NCBI RefSeq assembly: GCF_001043025.1
Contig: NZ_JYLD01000013.1
Span: 62,001 to 126,000 of the forward strand
Direction of reading: 5' to 3'
DNA: 64,000 nt
Origin: Pseudomonas helleri
Lineage (GTDB): Bacteria > Pseudomonadota > Gammaproteobacteria > Pseudomonadales > Pseudomonadaceae
Both the position numbers and the translations under genes were made by a program. The first letter of the stretch is position 1; each line of letters begins with the position of its first letter. Below are positions 58,586 through 64,000 of the stretch, piece after piece. The notes below the pieces were generated by a model. The model made no database searches and was not told the DNA's origin. It was given only the letters and a program-made list of their open reading frames with translations.

Positions 58586-61500
58586 ATGGTCCGTTGCAAA
58601 CCACCGGTTAACCCGAAAGCCCAAGGCCCTGGCGGCCAACTCACCGTGCGCCTCAAGCCATTGGCCCATGCCATTGCCTTGCTGATGGTGGCGGGTACTG
58701 CCCACGGTGCCCCGGCGTTCAGCTCCGGCTGGTTTGCCGATAAGGGTGCGTCTCAGGCTGCAACCGCTGCGCGCAACAATGCTCAAATGCCGAAGATCCC
58801 GACGCTGAATCAGCAGGCCAAGGCCAATCAGCAGTTGCAACGGTCTTTGACCACCCTCAACACCAGTGTGGCGGCGATTGCTGCGCAGCAAGCCGCGCAG
58901 GCTGCCGGACGGCAAGCGGCGTTGGGGCAGGTGTCGAACATCCCGGACGGGCTGGGCAAAGGGGGTTTGCAAGTCGATAACAGCCTGACCCAAGGCTGGA
59001 CCAACGCCAAAGGCCCGACGCAAACCCAGGCCGGTGGTAAAACCACCGTGACCATCGAACAGACCGCTGACAAGGCGATCCTCAACTGGGAAACGTTTAA
59101 CGTCGGACGCAACACCACGGTCGATTTCCAGCAGCAGTCAAACTGGGCCGCGTTGAATCGGGTCAACGATCCGAACGCCAAGCCCAGCGAGATTCAGGGC
59201 CAGATCAAGGGCGCCGGTACGGTCATGATCATGAACCGTAACGGCGTGGTGTTCAGCGGTACCAGCCAGGTCAACGTGCGTAATCTGGTGGCCGGTGCGG
59301 CGAGCATCACGGATGACCAGTTCACCCAGCGCGGGATTTATGTCGATGTTGACGGCTCAAAACCGACGTTTACCGACGCCGCAGGCAAGGTTGAAGTACA
59401 GCGCGGCGCGGTGATTCAGACCCACGCCGCCACGCTGTCCACCGAGTCCGGTGGCTATGCCTTGCTGCTCGGCTCAGAGGTTGAAAACGCCGGCACCATC
59501 ATCACCGCCAAGGGCCAGACCACCCTGGCCGCAGGCGACAGTTTTTATATCCGCCGTGGCGTCGGGACCTCGGGTAACCAGAACTCCACCACCCGTGGCA
59601 ACGAAGTCGCGACCAGCCTCAAGGCGGGCAGCACGGCAGGCACGGTCGTCAACAATGGCCTGATCATGGCGTCGATGGGTGACGTGACGCTGACCGGGCA
59701 CAAGGTCGAGCAAAACGGCGTGGCGCTGGCCAGTACCTCGGTGGACACGCGCGGCACGATCCACCTGCTGAACTCGGTCACCGATAAAACCGGCAGCGTG
59801 AGCCTGGGGCAGGGCAGTACCACCGCGATCCTGCTGGACGCCACGGGCAATACCGCGCTTAACAGTCAGCGTGACAGTGGCCTGATCAACCTTGATGGCC
59901 GCCCGAACGCGGTCAATATGCCCACCGGGCAGTTCAACCACCTCAGCACCATCAGCGACCGCATCGATCAGTCCCGGGTCGAGATCGTCAGCGGCGGCAC
60001 GGTGGAATTCAAGGACGGTTCCATCACCTTGGCAACCGGCGGCCAGGTCGCGGTCACCGCGGCTCAGCGCAGCCTGGTCCGCGACGGCGCGATGATCGAC
60101 GTCTCGGGCGCCGTGGGCGTCAAGGTGTCGATGGAATCCAACAACATCAAGATCAACGTGCAGGGTAACGAGCAGCGAGACGCGCCGGTCAACCGTGACG
60201 GCGGCAAACTGATCAACAACGATGTGTGGGTTGATTTGCGCGAACTGGTGTTTGTCCCGGCAGGCACCAACGGCTACGCGACGGATCGTTGGTACACCGC
60301 CGGTGGCTTGCTGGAAGTGGGCGGCTACCTCGGTACCCAAGGGCATACCGTGGGCGAGTGGATGGCTCAAGGCGGCACACTGACCTTTACCGGCAATGAA
60401 GTGGTCACGGAGAAGAACGCGCAGTTCAACCTGTCGGGCGGCACGGTTGATGTGCAGGGCGGTTACATTCAACAGAGCTGGCTCAAAGGCCCGGACGCCC
60501 GCCTGTACGAGCTGTCCCGGGCGCCGGGCGACATTTTGTATTCCGGATTTTACAAAGGTTTTGAAGACGCCAGCCAACGCTGGGGCCGCGCAGACTATTA
60601 CTACAACCCGTTGATTGCTTCGCAGCGCCGCTACGAAGCCGGTTATACCGTGGGCAGTGACGCCGGCAAGCTGGTCATCGGCACCACCAGCGCCGTGCTC
60701 GAAGGCCAGTTGATCAGTGATGTGTTCCAGGGCGATCGCCAGATCAAAACCCCGATCATCAACATCGACGCTTACCAACAGTCGCAGAAAGCTGCGGCGC
60801 AGCGGGCGCAACTGATCATCGGCAGCTACACGCCGGTGTTCAACAAGAGCACAGGGACCTTGCGCTACAGCTTGAACCCGGTCACCGGCGAGATCGTGTT
60901 CGACACGGGCGTCGAAAAAATCGCCAACGGCCTGGACCTTTTGGCTGCCTTGCCGACTGAGCGTCAGGGCAAAATCATTCTCGACAGTGATCAGCTCAAT
61001 GGCTTTGAGCTGAGCGCAATCAAAGGTTCTGCCAAGCAGCAAATCACGGTCAACAGCGCGCTAAAAGTGGCCGATGGCGGCGATATCACGCTGCTGACCC
61101 CACGGGCTGCCATCAATGCCAACCTGACCGCTCACGCAGGCAGCATCAATGCCGGCAACATTTTCCTGCAGGCCGACAGGGAGCGTGACATGGCGGTGGG
61201 GGATGTTTACCTGCGGCCAAGCAACGGCACACCGGCGTGGGTCAAGGTGGCTGACGGGGTCAAACTCGACGCGACCGGGCGCTGGAACAACCTGGCGCAG
61301 GACGCTGCGAACAACCCTGCCGCGGCCTGGATCAATGGCGGCAAGGTGTCACTGCGCACCACCGGCGACCTGCAGCTGGCGCAAGGCAGTGTGATCGATG
61401 TGTCTTCCGGGGCCACCATTGGCCTGGACGGTAATCTCATCGGCGGTAAGGGCGGCAGTGCAACCCTGGCGGCCATGCAGGCACTTGAGTTGGGCAGTGA

Positions 61501-64000
61501 GCTGCGCGCTTACGGGATCACGGGCGGCGGCACCCTGGCGGTACAGGCGCGCAAGGTGCAGATCGGCGACACCACCACGGCACCCGATGCCGACACCTTG
61601 CATGTGTCCGGTGACTTCTTCAAAAAAGGCTTCTCGGCCTACGACATCACCGGTAACGAAGGCCTGCTGGTCACCGACGGTACACAAGTTGATGTTTCGA
61701 TGCCGGTCTACCATCAGGGTGAACAGGCTGCGACCACGCCAACGGGCAGCGACCCGACCACCGCGCTGGAGCGCTGGACCCCGGCGCTGTACCAGGAAAA
61801 CGCCCTCAAGGGTGTGTTGACCCAGCGCCGTGGCGCCAGCCTTAACTTGAATGCGGGCACCACCATCGCCTCGGGCGCATTGGCTGCGAGCACCGCCCTG
61901 ACGGTGGGCAAAGGTGCAGTGGTAAACGTTGATCCCGGCCAGGCGATTAACCTGCGCAGCATCGGCCAACTGACGGTCGATGGCACGCTCAACGCCTGGG
62001 GCGGCACTGTCAGCCTCGCGGGGCTGGCCAACAGCGAGTCCAATAAAATTGACGCCATCGGCCATGGCCGTTCGATCTGGATCGGCGAGCAGGCGGTCAT
62101 TGACGTAGCCGCGCGTGCCGTGACGGGTGTTGACAGCCTTGGCCGTGTCTATGGTCAGGTGCGCAATGGCGGGCAGATCATTGTCGGCGGCGATGTCAAT
62201 CCAGACACCGGCATCGTCAAGGCCAGCGATCTGTTTGTGGTGGTGCGCGAAGGCGCACGCCTGGATGCATCCGGTACTCAAGCCCTGTTGGACATACCGG
62301 GGCAGGGCCGCGTCAACGTGGCCAGCAATGGCGGTAACATTGCCTTCGCTTCCAATAATGGCCTGTACCTGGACGGCAGCTTCAACGCCAATGCCGGCGG
62401 TTCAGGTGCGGCAGGCGGGCGTCTGTCGTTGGCCCTGGAAGCTCCGTATTACCTGAAGGAACACGTCACCAACCGGGTGTTGCCGGTGCGTGAACTGGTC
62501 TTGAGCCAGCAGCATAAAACCATTGCCTTGGCTGACAGTGCCGAAGTAGCGGCAGATTCGTTGGTCTACGGCCACGGCGCACTGGGTGTAGATCAGGTCA
62601 AGGCAGGTGGTTTCGACAACCTGACGTTGCTGGTCCGGGGTGTGTTCAGCGTTGACGGTGATATTTCGCTGAACCTGGGGCAAAGCCTGCACCTGTACAC
62701 CGGTGGCGTCAGCCTGACACGCAACGCCAACCCGACGTCACACGTTAACCTCAGTGCCCCGCATGTGGTCCTCAGCGGCCTGCTGGAACCGGATAAATCC
62801 GGCATGGAAGCCTGGACGCGGCCTTACATCGCTGACACGTCGCCGGGGTTTCGCAGCCAGGGCACGCTAATCGTTGACAGCGACCTGCTGGACATTCGCG
62901 ATCGCGTTGGTTTCGGCGACACGCTGAGCTTTGATAACGTCCAGCTCAACAGCCGCGGCGACCTGCGCTTTCTCGCCGGGCGCGATGGCGGCGATACCTC
63001 CAGTGGCTTCAGTACCCAATTGCGTACGGCGGGGGACTTGACCCTGCGTGCCGCAAGAATCTACCCCGGCTCTGAAATCAACGCCCAAGTGTTGGTGGGC
63101 GACGTCAACATCATTAACAATCGGTTGGTTTTCGATCCGACCCGCACCCTGACCATCGAAAAGGTCGGCAATGATCACGGCGTGGCCCCGGACTCGGTGT
63201 TCGGGCGTCTGCAACTGGGGGCTTACACCATCAAGCAGGGCGGCGTATTGCGTGCGCCGTTGGGGATGATTGAGCTCGGTAACGTGGGCGACTCCCGGGT
63301 TGAACTGTTGCCGGGCAGCCTGACGTCGGTCAGCGCCAAAGGCCTGGTACTGCCGTATGGCGGCACCGTGGATGATCAGGTTTATCGCTATAAGGGTAAA
63401 AACGTGGTCTTCGTCGGCCAGGGTGGCCTGGGACTGACCGGCAGCGGCGAGCTAACGGTCGGGGTCATTTTGGGGGGGGCCAAGGCGACGGTAATGCCTG
63501 GTGCCACACTGGATTTGTCCGGCGGCGGTGAGTTGTTGGGCGCAGGTTTTATTTCCGGACGCGGCGGTTCGACCGATGCACGTTTTAACCCGTTGGTGCA
63601 GTTTGGTGCCAACGGCGGCTTTACCTTGCCGAGCCTCGCGACCAACCCGGTCTACTCCATTGTCCCGGGCGTTCAAGCCGGCTATGCACCGGCCACGGGC
63701 GAAGCCGGCGCGAGCACGCCGCTGGTGGGCCAGCAAATCACTATCGGCGCAGGCGTACCGGGCTTGCCCGCAGGCACCTATACTTTGATGCCATCCACCT
63801 ACGCCTTGAAGCCGGGGGCTTTCCGGGTAGAGATCAACGGCCTTGCCGGGCAGGGCAGTGATGGTGCCACCACACTGATGCGCAACGGTTCTTGGTCAAC
63901 GGCAGGGCAACTGTCGATTATCAATACGGGCATTCACAACAGCATTAACAGCCAGGTGATCCTGACCTCGGCCGACACCTTGCGCCGTTATTCGCAGTAC
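58586..64000 (+). CDS. TpsA-type filamentous haemagglutinin-like exoprotein, N-terminal part (3' end outside window)
   Basis: The frame stays open from ATG 58586 to the window edge, at least 1,805 residues. An extended signal region (about 1-42; LKPLAHAIALLMVAGTAHG) is followed by an Ala/Gln-rich stretch and a TPS secretion domain about 120-300 with NWETFNVGRNTTVDFQQ and MNRNGVVFSGTSQVNVRNLV, the hallmarks of FHA-like proteins. The rest is repeated beta-helix sequence rich in Gly, Asn, Thr and Asp. Such proteins leave through a TpsB pore and act in adhesion or contact-dependent effects. No tpsB gene is visible; it may lie beyond the window. A G8 run at 63472-63479 lies inside the coding sequence. 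Confidence 0.9.
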   Translation, partial: MVRCKPPVNPKAQGPGGQLTVRLKPLAHAIALLMVAGTAHGAPAFSSGWFADKGASQAATAARNNAQMPKIPTLNQQAKANQQLQRSLTTLNTSVAAIAAQQAAQAAGRQAALGQVSNIPDGLGKGGLQVDNSLTQGWTNAKGPTQTQAGGKTTVTIEQTADKAILNWETFNVGRNTTVDFQQQSNWAALNRVNDPNAKPSEIQGQIKGAGTVMIMNRNGVVFSGTSQVNVRNLVAGAASITDDQFTQRGIYVDVDGSKPTFTDAAGKVEVQRGAVIQTHAATLSTESGGYALLLGSEVENAGTIITAKGQTTLAAGDSFYIRRGVGTSGNQNSTTRGNEVATSLKAGSTAGTVVNNGLIMASMGDVTLTGHKVEQNGVALASTSVDTRGTIHLLNSVTDKTGSVSLGQGSTTAILLDATGNTALNSQRDSGLINLDGRPNAVNMPTGQFNHLSTISDRIDQSRVEIVSGGTVEFKDGSITLATGGQVAVTAAQRSLVRDGAMIDVSGAVGVKVSMESNNIKINVQGNEQRDAPVNRDGGKLINNDVWVDLRELVFVPAGTNGYATDRWYTAGGLLEVGGYLGTQGHTVGEWMAQGGTLTFTGNEVVTEKNAQFNLSGGTVDVQGGYIQQSWLKGPDARLYELSRAPGDILYSGFYKGFEDASQRWGRADYYYNPLIASQRRYEAGYTVGSDAGKLVIGTTSAVLEGQLISDVFQGDRQIKTPIINIDAYQQSQKAAAQRAQLIIGSYTPVFNKSTGTLRYSLNPVTGEIVFDTGVEKIANGLDLLAALPTERQGKIILDSDQLNGFELSAIKGSAKQQITVNSALKVADGGDITLLTPRAAINANLTAHAGSINAGNIFLQADRERDMAVGDVYLRPSNGTPAWVKVADGVKLDATGRWNNLAQDAANNPAAAWINGGKVSLRTTGDLQLAQGSVIDVSSGATIGLDGNLIGGKGGSATLAAMQALELGSELRAYGITGGGTLAVQARKVQIGDTTTAPDADTLHVSGDFFKKGFSAYDITGNEGLLVTDGTQVDVSMPVYHQGEQAATTPTGSDPTTALERWTPALYQENALKGVLTQRRGASLNLNAGTTIASGALAASTALTVGKGAVVNVDPGQAINLRSIGQLTVDGTLNAWGGTVSLAGLANSESNKIDAIGHGRSIWIGEQAVIDVAARAVTGVDSLGRVYGQVRNGGQIIVGGDVNPDTGIVKASDLFVVVREGARLDASGTQALLDIPGQGRVNVASNGGNIAFASNNGLYLDGSFNANAGGSGAAGGRLSLALEAPYYLKEHVTNRVLPVRELVLSQQHKTIALADSAEVAADSLVYGHGALGVDQVKAGGFDNLTLLVRGVFSVDGDISLNLGQSLHLYTGGVSLTRNANPTSHVNLSAPHVVLSGLLEPDKSGMEAWTRPYIADTSPGFRSQGTLIVDSDLLDIRDRVGFGDTLSFDNVQLNSRGDLRFLAGRDGGDTSSGFSTQLRTAGDLTLRAARIYPGSEINAQVLVGDVNIINNRLVFDPTRTLTIEKVGNDHGVAPDSVFGRLQLGAYTIKQGGVLRAPLGMIELGNVGDSRVELLPGSLTSVSAKGLVLPYGGTVDDQVYRYKGKNVVFVGQGGLGLTGSGELTVGVILGGAKATVMPGATLDLSGGGELLGAGFISGRGGSTDARFNPLVQFGANGGFTLPSLATNPVYSIVPGVQAGYAPATGEAGASTPLVGQQITIGAGVPGLPAGTYTLMPSTYALKPGAFRVEINGLAGQGSDGATTLMRNGSWSTAGQLSIINTGIHNSINSQVILTSADTLRRYSQY

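Noticed and set aside
59474..61042. Open frame of 522 codons on the minus strand inside the exoprotein gene
   Set aside because: It is antisense to clear TPS/beta-helix coding sequence; its own product has no domain or realistic composition and arises from high-GC codon bias.
1..64000. CRISPR array, prophage, insertion sequence, tRNA or rRNA
   Set aside because: No regularly spaced direct repeats, transposase or integrase frames, or tRNA-like cloverleaf segments were seen. The recurring hairpins are dispersed single elements.

Overview
The window looks like a chromosomal stretch of a Pseudomonas, probably of the fluorescens/fragi/putida side of the genus. The GC content and codon use are typical, the protein families are Pseudomonas-like throughout, and the same palindromic intergenic repeat (core GGAGCGAGCTTGCCTCGCGATC) recurs between genes. 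I found no rRNA, tRNA, insertion sequence, phage gene or CRISPR array. Both ends cut genes: the 3' part of a TonB-dependent receptor at the left edge and the 5' part of a very large secreted adhesin at the right edge.

Left part (1-11.3 kb): receptor fragment with terminator; a HipBA-type toxin-antitoxin pair; a LysR regulator divergent from a quinone-oxidoreductase-like dehydrogenase; an unrecognised 480-residue protein behind an AT-rich leader; then a DNA repair pair, a FAN1-like VRR-NUC nuclease overlapping a DinG/XPD-type Fe-S helicase that carries its own N-terminal PD-(D/E)XK nuclease domain.

11.3-31 kb: RidA with a D-serine-dehydratase-like PLP enzyme; an MFS carrier, CdaR-type regulator and glycerate kinase (sugar diacid/glycerate use); phosphatidylserine synthase; two overlapping ArnT-like lipid glycosyltransferases; a second TonB-dependent receptor with a Fur-box-like site; a copper block (SCO and PCuAC chaperones convergent with pseudoazurin and an OprD-family porin); a DUF1624 membrane protein; and a gluconate-5-dehydrogenase/MFS operon with a LysR regulator.

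32-38 kb: a cobalamin-riboswitch operon on the minus strand, in transcription order methyltransferase, BtuB-like receptor, BtuF-, BtuC- and BtuD-like proteins.

38.7-50.9 kb: a complete quinohemoprotein amine dehydrogenase (pea/qhp) locus. It holds a sigma-54 activator, the maturation set (ABC exporter QhpF, subtilisin-like protease QhpE, flavin monooxygenase QhpG, radical-SAM QhpD/PeaB), the three structural subunits and an aldehyde dehydrogenase. All residues expected to form the CTQ cofactor and the three thioether bridges are visible in the gamma subunit. A sequence matching the sigma-54 consensus precedes the aldehyde dehydrogenase. Together these genes would oxidise primary amines such as 2-phenylethylamine to aldehydes and then acids.

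51-55.5 kb: an operon of two RraA/HMG-aldolase-like proteins and an aminotransferase, divergent from a LysR regulator that is followed by an alpha/beta hydrolase. 55.6-64 kb: a small exported protein, then a VreA-VreI-VreR-like cell-surface signalling set (STN protein, ECF sigma factor, FecR-like anti-sigma) directly upstream of a TpsA-type filamentous haemagglutinin-like exoprotein (more than 1,805 residues). The neighbourhood suggests that this signalling set controls the adhesin.
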